NCBI RefSeq assembly: GCF_016125955.1
Contig: NZ_JADEVE010000091.1
Location: 1-64,000, forward strand
Length of the DNA: 64,000 nt
DNA from: Acetomicrobium sp. S15 = DSM 107314
GTDB taxonomy: Bacteria > Synergistota > Synergistia > Synergistales > Thermosynergistaceae
Direction: 5' to 3'
Shown: positions 25,926 to 34,374 of the stretch, piece by piece
Layout of the letters: each line of letters begins with the position of its first letter
How positions within the stretch are numbered: the stretch's first letter is position 1
Program-made: the position numbers and the translations under genes
The notes under the pieces: model-generated
What the model was told of the DNA's origin: nothing
The model's input: the letters and a program-made list of their open reading frames with translations, nothing else
The model's database searches: none

Positions 25926-26723
25926 ATGCTTGGAGCCATAATGGGCGATATAGCCGGTTCTGCCTACGAAGGAAGGCGCTTCAGGACGAAAACCCTCGAC
26001 TTTCCCCTCTTCGGGCCGCGCACGCGCTTTACGGACGACACCGTGATGACCGTGGCGGTTGCGGACGCCATCCTTAGAAAGGTCGATTATGCCGCTTCCT
26101 ATAGGGAGTGGGGGCGCACCTTCCCAGATGTCGGCTACGGATACCTTTTTAAGCGCTGGCTCACATCGCCGGACCCGAAGCCGTATAACAGCTTCGGAAA
26201 CGGTTCAGCCATGAGAGTATCGCCCGTGGCCTACGCCTTCGACTCCCTGGACGAAGTTTTGGTCGAGGCCGAGCGCACGGCCCTTCCGACCCACAACCAC
26301 CCCGAGGGAGTCAAGGGCGCCAGGGCCGTGGCGGCGTGCGTGTTTTTGGCCAGATGCGGTCGCTCCAAGGGCGAAATAAAAGACTTCGTGGAGCGGACCT
26401 TCGGCTACGACTTGAACCGCACGACTGACGAAATACGGCCCACGTATTCCTTCGACTCCACCTGCCAGGGGAGCGTGCCTGAGGCGATCATTGCCTTTTT
26501 GGACTCCCGCGATTTTGAAAGCGCCATAAGGCTTGCCGTATCGCTCGGAGGCGATGCTGACACCCAGGCCTGCATCGCAGGCGCCATAGCCGAAGCCTTT
26601 TACGGCGGCGTCCCCGAACCGATCTTGAAGGAAGCCCTCTCCTTCCTCCATCCCTCTTTGCTGGCGGTGGCGAGACGCTTCTGCAAGACCTATCCCTGCC
26701 CGACCGAGGTCCCGGAGGAGTGA
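25926..26723 (+). CDS. ADP-ribosylglycohydrolase family protein
   Basis: The 265-residue protein has the DraG/ARH fold: GDIAGSAYEG at residues 7-16, RFTDDTVMT (~35-43) with the metal-binding Asp pair, FGNGSAMRVSP (~95) and LGGDADTQACIAGAIAEAFYG (~210-230, landmark residues), which supplies the other metal ligands. It removes ADP-ribose from modified proteins or small molecules. It is the third gene of the DHH - glycosyltransferase operon. Its target is unknown, and no ADP-ribosyltransferase is seen nearby. Confidence 0.9.
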   Translation: MLGAIMGDIAGSAYEGRRFRTKTLDFPLFGPRTRFTDDTVMTVAVADAILRKVDYAASYREWGRTFPDVGYGYLFKRWLTSPDPKPYNSFGNGSAMRVSPVAYAFDSLDEVLVEAERTALPTHNHPEGVKGARAVAACVFLARCGRSKGEIKDFVERTFGYDLNRTTDEIRPTYSFDSTCQGSVPEAIIAFLDSRDFESAIRLAVSLGGDADTQACIAGAIAEAFYGGVPEPILKEALSFLHPSLLAVARRFCKTYPCPTEVPEE

Positions 26724-26750
26724 GCGGCCGGCGCTGGGGTCTGCTCTCCG

Positions 26751-27839
26751 CTAAAGAGGGTTGGCCAGGACCTCTTCGAGCGCGTCCATGGCCTTTTCGA
26801 CCCTTTCGAGCCTGGCCTGGCTTCCCATGTGGCCGATCCTAAAAACCTTGCCCTTTAGCGGCCCGTAGCTTCCGCCAAAGACCACGCCGCGCCTCCGCAT
26901 CTCTGTGTCGAGGGCGATCCACGTCCATCCCTCTGGCACATTGGCCGCCGTCACCGTGGGAGAGGAGAGCGACTCGTCTTTGGGGAAGAGCGACACGCCC
27001 ATCCCTTTCAGGCGATCCCTGCAATATGCCGCCACATCGTCGTGGCGCTTGAAGACGTTTTCGAGGCCTTCGCTCAAAATCGCTTTTATCGAAGCTTTAA
27101 GCGCGGCTATAGCGTGCCAGTTGTGGGTATATGGGAATTCCTTGACGGTTAGAGCATCTTTAAAGGGTAAAATCGCGTCGTAGCCTACATATCGCCTTTT
27201 TTTTATCGCCTCCCACGCCCTATCGCTCACCGTTACGATCGCAAGCTCAGGCAATAGAGAAAGGGCCTTTTGACTCCCTAAAAGCCCCAAGTCTATGTGC
27301 CAGTCGTCGACGCGCACCTCCGTCCCTGCTGCGCTCGACACGAAGTCAACGTAGAGCAGGGCGCCGACCTCTTGCGCTATCTCACCGAGCGGCTTTATGG
27401 GGTTTAGGATGCCGCTCGGTGTCTCGCAGTGAACGGCGGTTATCATAGATGGGCGAAACGACAGGGCTTTGCGCCTGACTGTGTCGAAATCTATGCCCTC
27501 GTCGTAACCGAAACCTGCCACTTCTACTTCTTGTCCTGTCGCCTTGGCCATGTCGGCGACTCCGTAGCCGAAGACGCCGTTCGCCACGGCCAGCACCCGC
27601 TCAGCCGGAGATAGCGCGCTTTTGAGCGCCCCCCAGAGGGCTAACATCCCCTCGCCCGACATGATCACTGGCGTGGCACGCGTGTATAGAATCTGCTGCA
27701 GCAGCGACTGGACTTCCTCGTAAAGCCCGAAGAACTCGCTTTCAAGGTCGGCGCTGCCGAAGTCTGCGAAGTAAACGCCTCTGATCTCCTTTGGCACCGA
27801 AACCGGCCCCGGCACTAATCCGATCGGATATGTCTCCAT
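26751..27839 (-). CDS. Class V aminotransferase (alanine-glyoxylate/serine-pyruvate type)
   Basis: This ~362-residue PLP enzyme is of the alanine-glyoxylate aminotransferase/serine-pyruvate group. It has PGPVSVP at the N-terminus, VHCETPSGILNP (~135), DFVSSAAGTEVRVDDW (~165) and LGSQKALSLLPELA (~190) with the PLP Lys. The Met at 27839 follows AGAGGGGG and starts the family's N-terminus; the frame is open ten codons further. It faces the ADP-ribosylglycohydrolase gene and is divergent from dhaK. A photorespiration-like role is unlikely here; amino group transfer from Ala or Ser is the general expectation. Confidence 0.87.
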   Translation of the reverse strand: METYPIGLVPGPVSVPKEIRGVYFADFGSADLESEFFGLYEEVQSLLQQILYTRATPVIMSGEGMLALWGALKSALSPAERVLAVANGVFGYGVADMAKATGQEVEVAGFGYDEGIDFDTVRRKALSFRPSMITAVHCETPSGILNPIKPLGEIAQEVGALLYVDFVSSAAGTEVRVDDWHIDLGLLGSQKALSLLPELAIVTVSDRAWEAIKKRRYVGYDAILPFKDALTVKEFPYTHNWHAIAALKASIKAILSEGLENVFKRHDDVAAYCRDRLKGMGVSLFPKDESLSSPTVTAANVPEGWTWIALDTEMRRRGVVFGGSYGPLKGKVFRIGHMGSQARLERVEKAMDALEEVLANPL

Positions 27840-28084
27840 ATTCGTCCTTCCCCCTCTGCGCTTTGCCATTCTCTCGCTCGTTTCGAAGCTTTCAGCGCGG
27901 CGTTGGATCGCGCCGAAAGCTCGCCCAGCGTGCGCTCAATTTTATCACAGGCTCACTCGCCTTGGCTGGTGGGGTGCCTAGGCGATGTTGACGCAAAGGC
28001 AAAACGCCTTAAAATGATAAGGGGCATTTAAATTAAAACGCTTCAGTTGAGCTCCTATGCCGCACGCGGAGGTGATATGAGCAT

Positions 28085-29083
28085 ATGAAGAAGGTCATGA
28101 ATAAGCCAGAAGATATCGTAAAAGAGATGCTTGAAGGCATGTCCAAGGCCCACCGAAGGCTCGTGGAGGTCATTCCTGGAACGCAGGCGGTGGTGAGGGC
28201 CGATGCTCCGGTCATGGGCAAAGTCGCCGTAATCACGGGCGGAGGCAGCGGACACGAGCCGGCCCACGGCGGATTTGTGGGCAAGGGGATGCTCGACGCC
28301 GCCTTGGCTGGTGCAGTATTCTGCTCGCCTCCCCTTTCTGACGGGATCGCGGCATTAGAGCGTTGCAACGGGGGCAAGGGTGCCCTTTTCATAATCAAAA
28401 ACTATACGGGAGACATCCTGCTTTTTGATATGTTGGAGGAAGAGGCACAAGACCGGGACATACCGGTGAAAAAGGTGCTCGTAACCGACGATGTCGCTGT
28501 GGAGGAGCGAGAGGGCACGACGGGGCGCCGAGGCGTAGCCGGCACAGTTTTCGTCCACAAGATAGCCGGGGCAATGGCCGATAAAAGAGCCCCTCTCGAG
28601 GAGGTCCACCGGGTGGCGCAAAAATGCGTCGATTCGGTCCGCACGTTGGGAGTGGCCCTCTCCCCCTGCATCGTCCCGGGCAGGGACAAGCCTAATTTCG
28701 AACTCGGCGCGGACGAAATGGAGTTAGGCATCGGTATCCACGGCGAGCCCGGCGTGGAGCGCACATCGCTGCGCCCCGCCAGGGAACTGGTCGAGGGGAT
28801 GATGGGCCGGATAGTGGGCGACCTGCCGTTTGAGCGCGGGCAAGAAGTGGCGGTCATGGTAAACGGTATGGGGGCCACGCCCTTGATGGAATTATACGTC
28901 GTCTTTAACGAGGTGGCCAAGTATCTCGACAGGACCGGGATAGACATTTACCGTAGCTACGTAGGTGAATACATGACGTCCCTCGAGATGGCGGGCTTTT
29001 CCATAACCCTGCTCGCCTTGGACGAAGAGCTTAAAAGCCTCCTCGACCACCCGTGCGAGACGCCGGCGCTGACGCAGCGTTGA
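28085..29083 (+). CDS. dhaK: Dihydroxyacetone kinase subunit DhaK
   Basis: The 332-residue subunit binds dihydroxyacetone covalently through a His. Seen are the N-terminal VMGKVAVITGGGSGHEPAH (~55-73, landmark GGGSGHEP), FIIKNYTGD (~100) and GIHGEPGVERT (~220) with the substrate-binding His. A GGAGGTG site lies ten bases before the ATG. The pair dhaK-dhaL is adjacent (13-base gap). DhaM, the phosphotransferase-system partner, is not next to it. Confidence 0.93.
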   Translation: MKKVMNKPEDIVKEMLEGMSKAHRRLVEVIPGTQAVVRADAPVMGKVAVITGGGSGHEPAHGGFVGKGMLDAALAGAVFCSPPLSDGIAALERCNGGKGALFIIKNYTGDILLFDMLEEEAQDRDIPVKKVLVTDDVAVEEREGTTGRRGVAGTVFVHKIAGAMADKRAPLEEVHRVAQKCVDSVRTLGVALSPCIVPGRDKPNFELGADEMELGIGIHGEPGVERTSLRPARELVEGMMGRIVGDLPFERGQEVAVMVNGMGATPLMELYVVFNEVAKYLDRTGIDIYRSYVGEYMTSLEMAGFSITLLALDEELKSLLDHPCETPALTQR

Positions 29084-29096
29084 TGGAGGGATAGAA

Positions 29097-29747
29097 ATGT
29101 GCTTTACCAGTGACGAAGCCGTTTTGCTCATCAAGAATATGGCCAAAGCGGTCGCGGAAAATGAAGAATATTTGAACGAGCTCGACAGCGGCATCGGCGA
29201 TGCCGAGCACGGGCTCAACCTGAAGAGGGGTTTTGAAGCGGTAATGGGGCGCATCGAGTCGCTCGAGGGCAAACCTCCGCACGAGGTCATCAAAGAGGTC
29301 GGCACGACCTTGGCGAGCGCGGGATGCGGCACAGGCCCCACCTTTTACGGCCTCGCCATGCGCTCTGCCGCGAGAGTGCTTGCGAAGAAGGGGATGGACT
29401 CCCCCGAGGCCATAGCGGAAAGCCTCGAGGCGGCCCTTCGAGCGATAAAAGAAAAGGGCGGGGCTGAAGTGGGATCGAAGACCATGGTGGATGCCTTGGA
29501 ACCGGCGGTGACGGCCTTCAAAAATAGGGTGGAAGTCGGAGGTTCTGTCCTCGAGGCCTTCGACGACGCGGTCGAAGCCGCGAGGACTGGCATGGAGGCC
29601 ACGCGCGACATGATAGGCAAGAAGGGGAGGGGTTACCACGCCGGCGAGCGCGGTTTAGGGCACCAAGACCCCGGCGCCACATCCGCCTATCTGCTCCTCA
29701 AGTGCGTCCGCGACACCGTGGCGGAATGCTGCCCCAGCAAAAACTGA
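29097..29747 (+). CDS. dhaL: Dihydroxyacetone kinase subunit DhaL
   Basis: The 216-residue ADP-binding subunit transfers phosphate to dihydroxyacetone on DhaK. The N-terminal ELDSGIGDAEHGLNLKRGF (~25-43, key Asp residues in D-x-G-x-x-D) coordinates the magnesium. GCGTGPTFYGLAMRSAA (~80) and HAGERGLGHQDPGATS (~180) are family landmarks. The ATG follows GGAGGG. It terminates the plus-strand pair. Confidence 0.93.
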   Translation: MCFTSDEAVLLIKNMAKAVAENEEYLNELDSGIGDAEHGLNLKRGFEAVMGRIESLEGKPPHEVIKEVGTTLASAGCGTGPTFYGLAMRSAARVLAKKGMDSPEAIAESLEAALRAIKEKGGAEVGSKTMVDALEPAVTAFKNRVEVGGSVLEAFDDAVEAARTGMEATRDMIGKKGRGYHAGERGLGHQDPGATSAYLLLKCVRDTVAECCPSKN

Positions 29748-29809
29748 ACTGATTCTACGAATGCCAAGGAGCCTATATTCACGCAAGGCATCTATAGGAG
29801 GCAGACGGA

Positions 29810-30922
29810 GTGGATAAGTTCATTCAGGTGGCTGAGTACTTGGACAGCATTGAACCCGAAATTTGGGAGTTAAGCACAAAGATATTCTCTCATCCCGAGC
29901 TCGGCTTTCAGGAGTACTTCGCAGTCGAGATCCTTGCGCATTTTCTTCAAGAAAAGGGCTTCGAAGTGGAGAGAGAGGTAGCCGGATTAAAAACGGCCTT
30001 TATTGCAAAGCATGGGTCTGGGAAAACGCTGGCATTTATAGCCGAGTATGATGCAGTATCGGAGGCGCTTGGCCATGCCTGTGGGCATAATTTTATCGCC
30101 GCAGCCTCAGTAGCGGCGGCTGCCGCCTTAAAAGCGGCGAATGTTCCCATTGCCGTTATCGGTACCCCTGCCGAAGAATCGGGCGGAGGCAAAGTTATTA
30201 TGGCTCGCGCTGGCATCTTTCGTCGTTTTCTGGGATGTATGTACTTACATCCATCGAACAAGACGCGAGTTGGAGGCCGGACCTTGGCCGCTCAGAGGCT
30301 GATTTTAAGCTTTCAAGGTCGAGAGGCCCATGCCACAAGAGACCCGCGCAGCGGGATAGATGCCCTCCAGTCTCTGCTTATGGTGCTATGGCAGTATAAT
30401 GCAGTAAGGAGAACTCTGCCTAACACTTTTTTAGACAATTGGATAATCACGCGTGGCGGTGAGACAACCACGGTTGTGCCAGGTTATGCCGTAGCGGAGG
30501 CTCACTTTTTTGCTGAGGAGCCTGGAGATATCGAGAAAGCCGCGACTTTTCTGGGACGCGTGGCCAAAGCAGTTGAAAGTGTCACGGGCGCTACCGGACA
30601 GCTCGAGAAAGCCGAAATGTACCCGCCGCGGATCACCGATCCGAGGTTGCGAGAGGCTATGGAAAAGGCTTTTGAACGGGTTGGTATTGAGTATGCGCCG
30701 ATGCCGGAGAAAGAGGCAGGGTTTACCGATGTCGGTGCCGTCAGCGAACAAGTCCCTGTGGCGGAGGGATATATACGTGTGTGCGACGCCTCTAACCACA
30801 CGCAGACCTTTAGAGAAGCCATGCTTGCTCCAGCTACTCGGGAAAAAGTTTTGCAGGCGGCCAAGGTTTTAGCCTTTGCCGTGCTGGAATTATTACCACC
30901 GCCCTGCTCGAATGGCGCCTGA
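29810..30922 (+). CDS. M20 family metallohydrolase (AbgB/p-aminobenzoyl-glutamate hydrolase type)
   Basis: The 370-residue protein is an M20D-type peptidase/amidohydrolase. HPELGFQE (~25), AEYDAVSEALGHACGHNFIAAAS (~75-97, metal-site residues) and GTPAEESGGGK (~125) are visible, and FTDVGAVSEQVP (~305) is in the C-terminal domain. GTG at 29810 follows AGGAGG at eight bases. It would split amide bonds in amino-acylated or aminobenzoyl compounds. It lies 63 bases after dhaL and 112 bases before citX; base usage appears AT-richer from here on, like the citrate genes. Its stop codon lies inside a palindrome at 30919-30941. Confidence 0.86.
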   Translation: MDKFIQVAEYLDSIEPEIWELSTKIFSHPELGFQEYFAVEILAHFLQEKGFEVEREVAGLKTAFIAKHGSGKTLAFIAEYDAVSEALGHACGHNFIAAASVAAAAALKAANVPIAVIGTPAEESGGGKVIMARAGIFRRFLGCMYLHPSNKTRVGGRTLAAQRLILSFQGREAHATRDPRSGIDALQSLLMVLWQYNAVRRTLPNTFLDNWIITRGGETTTVVPGYAVAEAHFFAEEPGDIEKAATFLGRVAKAVESVTGATGQLEKAEMYPPRITDPRLREAMEKAFERVGIEYAPMPEKEAGFTDVGAVSEQVPVAEGYIRVCDASNHTQTFREAMLAPATREKVLQAAKVLAFAVLELLPPPCSNGA

Positions 30923-30941
30923 TATCATCTGATGATATCAG
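30919..30941. promoter_or_regulatory. Perfect 11-base inverted repeat (candidate operator)
   Basis: CTGATATCATC and its exact complement GATGATATCAG are separated by one T, a perfect 23-base palindrome. It overlaps the M20 gene stop and lies ~95 bases before citX. No T tract follows, so a protein-binding site is more likely than a terminator. Confidence 0.6.
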
Positions 30942-31034
30942 AGGATGTCTTGGCATGCTGTCTCTGCTTTTTGGCGAGGCGACACCAAGAAGGCCAAAAG
31001 AACCTTCACGACGGTTTTATAGAGAGAAGAAATT

Positions 31035-31550
31035 ATGGATAACATTAAAATAGACGCTATCTTGAATGAAAGAGAAGCTCGTTGGCATCGTGTCATTCAG
31101 TTATCTAATGAGTGGGAAAAGCCTGTAATAGTAGGATCGGTTGTCATGCCTGGGCCGGATAAGAATGCTCCTTGCGCTGAAATCATCTTCCGTGAGCTCG
31201 TAGAGGCGTTGAAGCAACTGTCCAAGGTATGGCCACTGCTACATTGGGAAGTGTTGCATGGTGCCCTGGGCCCCGCCGTTATTTTGGTTTTAGCGCAGGG
31301 CGACGCTCGTCTCTTAAAGCGAGCGGCGGTGGGCATAGAAGAGTCCAGCGTGGTAGGGCGATTGTTTGATATAGATGTGTACGACGAAGATGGTAGGCCT
31401 GTAAGTCGAACAGAACTTGGTTTTTCGGACCGGCGCTGCCTCGTTTGCGGTGGGCCGGTGTCTGAGTGCCGCAGGAGTGCGAAACACACCCTGAATGAGG
31501 TCGTAGGAAAGATTGAAGAGATCATCAAAGTGCTTTTAGTAAAAAAATAA
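31035..31550 (+). CDS. citX: Apo-citrate lyase phosphoribosyl-dephospho-CoA transferase
   Basis: The 171-residue protein attaches the triphosphoribosyl-dephospho-CoA prosthetic group to the citrate lyase acyl carrier protein CitD. The family landmarks are the central SSVVGRLFDIDVYDEDGRPVSR (~115-136; key GRLFDIDV) and the CLVCGGPVSECRRSAKH (~145-161) Cys-x-x-Cys/Cys-Arg segment. The length suits the family. It is the first gene of the citrate set and precedes the LeuB-like gene by 31 bases. In enteric operons citX lies after citF; here it comes first. Confidence 0.85.
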   Translation: MDNIKIDAILNEREARWHRVIQLSNEWEKPVIVGSVVMPGPDKNAPCAEIIFRELVEALKQLSKVWPLLHWEVLHGALGPAVILVLAQGDARLLKRAAVGIEESSVVGRLFDIDVYDEDGRPVSRTELGFSDRRCLVCGGPVSECRRSAKHTLNEVVGKIEEIIKVLLVKK

Positions 31551-31581
31551 CAGACAGAAGCAGGCCAAAGGAGGATGAAGG

Positions 31582-32676
31582 GTGGTTAAATATAAAATTG
31601 CGGTTGTCCCTGGAGATTGTGTTGGCCCAGAAGTGACGGCCGAAGGAGTTAAGGTCCTCAAGGCGACAGCGGAAAAATATGGATTTGAGGTCTCCTTGAC
31701 TGAGTATATGGCTGGTGGGGCGGCTATAGACGCCTATGGCGACCCGCTGCCTGAAGAAACGATAGATGGATGCCGGAGTAGCGATGCCATCCTATTCGGT
31801 TCGGTAGGCGGGCCTAAGTGGGATGATTTGCCTTGGGAAAACGTTCATGGTGCTATTACGCCGTCGCGTGGCATCCAACGCCTGCGCCAAATCTTTCAGC
31901 TATTCGCCAATATCCGTCCGGCTTATCTGTTTCCGGAGTTAGTCGACAATACTCCGCTGCGCCCTGAGGTGGTCGCTGGGACAGATTTGATAGTGGTGCG
32001 AGAGCAATGCGGAGGCCTTTATTTTGGGGAACCTCGCGGCATTATTGGGATGGGAGAAGAGCGCAAGGGCATCAATACGCTGAGTTATACTGTCCCTGAG
32101 GTTAGGAGGGTTGCGCATGTGGCTTTCAAGTTGGCCAGGCGGCGCCGCAGGAAGGTTACCTCTGTAGACAAACATAACGTGATGGAGAGTTCGATCCTGT
32201 GGCGACAAGTGGTAAAAGAGGTGGCAAAAGAATATCCAGACGTGGAGCTGAACCATCTTTACGCTGACGCCTGCGCTATGAAAATTATAGAAAACCCGCG
32301 GCAGTTTGATGTTATCCTCGCGGGCAATATTTTTGGCGATATCCTCAGCGATCTCTCATCTGTACTCGCGGGGTCGATCGGCATGATGCCTTCTGCTAGT
32401 ATTGGCGAGGGGACTTTTGGATTATATGAGCCCATTCATGGCAGTGCCCCGGATATTGCGGGGAAAGGGATCGCCAATCCTGTCGGATCGATCATGTCCG
32501 TGGCCATGATGTTGGATTGCTCCTTCGGGCGCAAAGAAGCGGCAGAAAGCATAAAATCTGCCATAAAGTCTGTGCTTTCCGGAGGATATCGCACGGCCGA
32601 TCTGTATAAACCTGGAACCAAAAAAGTATCGACATCAGAGTTTGGAGATTTAGTTGCGGCGGAAATCCTCAAATGA
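31582..32676 (+). CDS. Isopropylmalate dehydrogenase-like NAD(P) beta-decarboxylating dehydrogenase (LeuB family)
   Basis: The 364-residue enzyme is in the isocitrate/isopropylmalate dehydrogenase family. VREQCGGLYFGEPRG (~138-152) is the LeuB-type substrate loop; DKHNVMESSILWR (~198), ADACAMKII (~228) and NIFGDILSDLSS (~250) carry the Lys/Asp catalytic residues; EPIHGSAPDIAGKGIANP (~280) is the cofactor region. GTG at 31582 follows AAGGAGGA at six bases. No leuA, leuC or leuD is nearby, so leucine synthesis is not supported by context; D-malate, tartrate or another 2-hydroxyacid is plausible beside citrate genes. Confidence 0.85.
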   Translation: MVKYKIAVVPGDCVGPEVTAEGVKVLKATAEKYGFEVSLTEYMAGGAAIDAYGDPLPEETIDGCRSSDAILFGSVGGPKWDDLPWENVHGAITPSRGIQRLRQIFQLFANIRPAYLFPELVDNTPLRPEVVAGTDLIVVREQCGGLYFGEPRGIIGMGEERKGINTLSYTVPEVRRVAHVAFKLARRRRRKVTSVDKHNVMESSILWRQVVKEVAKEYPDVELNHLYADACAMKIIENPRQFDVILAGNIFGDILSDLSSVLAGSIGMMPSASIGEGTFGLYEPIHGSAPDIAGKGIANPVGSIMSVAMMLDCSFGRKEAAESIKSAIKSVLSGGYRTADLYKPGTKKVSTSEFGDLVAAEILK

Positions 32677-32720
32677 AGAATTACTCGACGGATTTTGTTT
32701 TGGGACGACGACATAGACAA

Positions 32721-32748
32721 TTGAGTTGGCAAAGGTTGGGTGTAAAAT
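32721..32748 (+). promoter_or_regulatory. Candidate promoter for citrate carrier and lyase genes
   Basis: TTGAGT (32721-32726) and TAAAAT (32743-32748) are 16 bases apart, with TG directly before the -10 box. It would give a leader of about 210 bases before the carrier gene. The remainder of the 293-base gap shows no gene. Confidence 0.5.
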
Positions 32749-32969
32749 CAATCCTATAAATTTAAATTAAACAATAGTCGTCTGAAAAGAGGTGATGATA
32801 TCCGGGAGAATGGCAAATGCGTAGAGGACGACCGATGTTAGGTGCTATTTCAGTAATGAGGGAAGTTTTGGAGCCACGAAAAAGTGCGCTAAGTAGTAAG
32901 AGCATCTGATCATAGCGTGAGTTTTACCCTAACCGATTGACACAATTTTAAAGTGGGGAGGTTGTTGGG

Positions 32970-34286
32970 ATGCGCGAAAACACACGTGAAAGCGAAGTTA
33001 TGTATGATCCTAAACAAGGCTTGCGTCTTATGGGCATGCCACCTCAATGGTTTGCCGTTTTTGCAGCGATAGTGCTGGCAGGTTCATACTTGGGCGTGCT
33101 CCCCAACGATATGATCGGCGGTTTTGCGGCAGCTATTGTTATTGGCACAATCTTTGGTTTTATCGGCGATAATGTTCCTATTTTAAATGATTATCTCGGC
33201 GGAGGTCCTGTTCTCGCTCTATTCGGTACCTCTATTTGTGTTTATTTAGGCGTTTTCCCAGAATCATTGGTCAAAATTATAGGTAATTGGACGCAGGATA
33301 CCCAAGGGTTTATTAACTTCTATATAGCTGCCCTTATCTGCGGCAGCATCTTAGGGATGGACCGAAAACTTCTGATCCAAGCTGGATGGCGCTATTTTAT
33401 CCCCTTAGTTGGTGGCGTCGTCGTTGCTTATGGTTTAACCGGAATAGTCGGCGGCATAATGGGCTATGGTTGGGGGAAAGCTATGCTCTATGTGGCTGCC
33501 CCAATTATGGGAGGAGGCACGGGTGCAGGGGCTATTCCGATGTCTCAAATTTATGGTGCAGCCCTAGGTGTAGATAGCAAGGAAGTTTTCGGCATACTCT
33601 TCCCTGCAGTTGCCTTAGGCAATGCAGTATCGATTATTGCTGCTGCTTTATTGGACAAACTTGGAAGGGTTCGGCCGAAGCTTTCGGGGGAAGGCGTAAT
33701 TCTCCAAGGCTTTGAGTTTGAATCCGAGCCAAAAACTGCCTTAGAGTTTACTATAGGTGATCTTGGCACAGGGTTGCTTATGGCAACGAGTTTTTACATC
33801 TTCGGTAGGATAATAGAGATAGTTATTCCGCAGATTCACTATTATGCGCTGACAATTATAATAGTGGCTATAGTTAAGATCTTGGGGGTTATGCCTAAGC
33901 GACTTGAGTTCGCAGCAGCCAAATGGTACCAATTTACGGTCGTTAATCTAACCCTGGCATTGATGGCAGGTACAGGCGTAAGGTTTTTGGATTTAAAAGC
34001 AGTTATCGCAGCTCTCACCCCCACATATTTTATTCTGACTCTCACAACTGTATTGGGTGCCATCTTGGGTGCTGGAATAATTGGCGCCTGGGTCCGTTTT
34101 TACTTCATTGAGTCTGCTCTTGCTGCAGGTTTGTGTATGGCTAACATGGGTGGAACGGGGGACGTGGCCGTTCTCTCTGCGGCCAAGCGTATGAATCTGA
34201 TGCCTTTCGCCCAGATGTCATCCCGCCTGGGTGGCGCGTTTATATTGATTTTGCAAAGCCTGCTAATTCGTCTTATTGGCGGCTAA
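32970..34286 (+). CDS. 2-hydroxycarboxylate transporter (CitS family)
   Basis: The 438-residue membrane protein has about eleven to twelve hydrophobic segments. Both re-entrant GGxG motifs of the 2HCT family are present: MGGGTGAGAIPMSQIYGAALG (~183-203, key GGTGAG) and MANMGGTGDVAVLSAAKRM (~390-408). These bind citrate, malate or lactate, usually in symport with sodium or protons or in exchange. It precedes the citrate lyase genes by ~90 bases, so citrate is the expected substrate. Base use is AT-richer than in the neighbouring housekeeping genes. Confidence 0.92.
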   Translation: MRENTRESEVMYDPKQGLRLMGMPPQWFAVFAAIVLAGSYLGVLPNDMIGGFAAAIVIGTIFGFIGDNVPILNDYLGGGPVLALFGTSICVYLGVFPESLVKIIGNWTQDTQGFINFYIAALICGSILGMDRKLLIQAGWRYFIPLVGGVVVAYGLTGIVGGIMGYGWGKAMLYVAAPIMGGGTGAGAIPMSQIYGAALGVDSKEVFGILFPAVALGNAVSIIAAALLDKLGRVRPKLSGEGVILQGFEFESEPKTALEFTIGDLGTGLLMATSFYIFGRIIEIVIPQIHYYALTIIIVAIVKILGVMPKRLEFAAAKWYQFTVVNLTLALMAGTGVRFLDLKAVIAALTPTYFILTLTTVLGAILGAGIIGAWVRFYFIESALAAGLCMANMGGTGDVAVLSAAKRMNLMPFAQMSSRLGGAFILILQSLLIRLIGG

Positions 34287-34374
34287 GCGGGCAGGAGATG
34301 ACAATGGGGGAGAGGGGCTATCTTATTCATCCTCTTCCCCTTGGGGTTTATCAAACTAAGGAGGAGATCTATTT

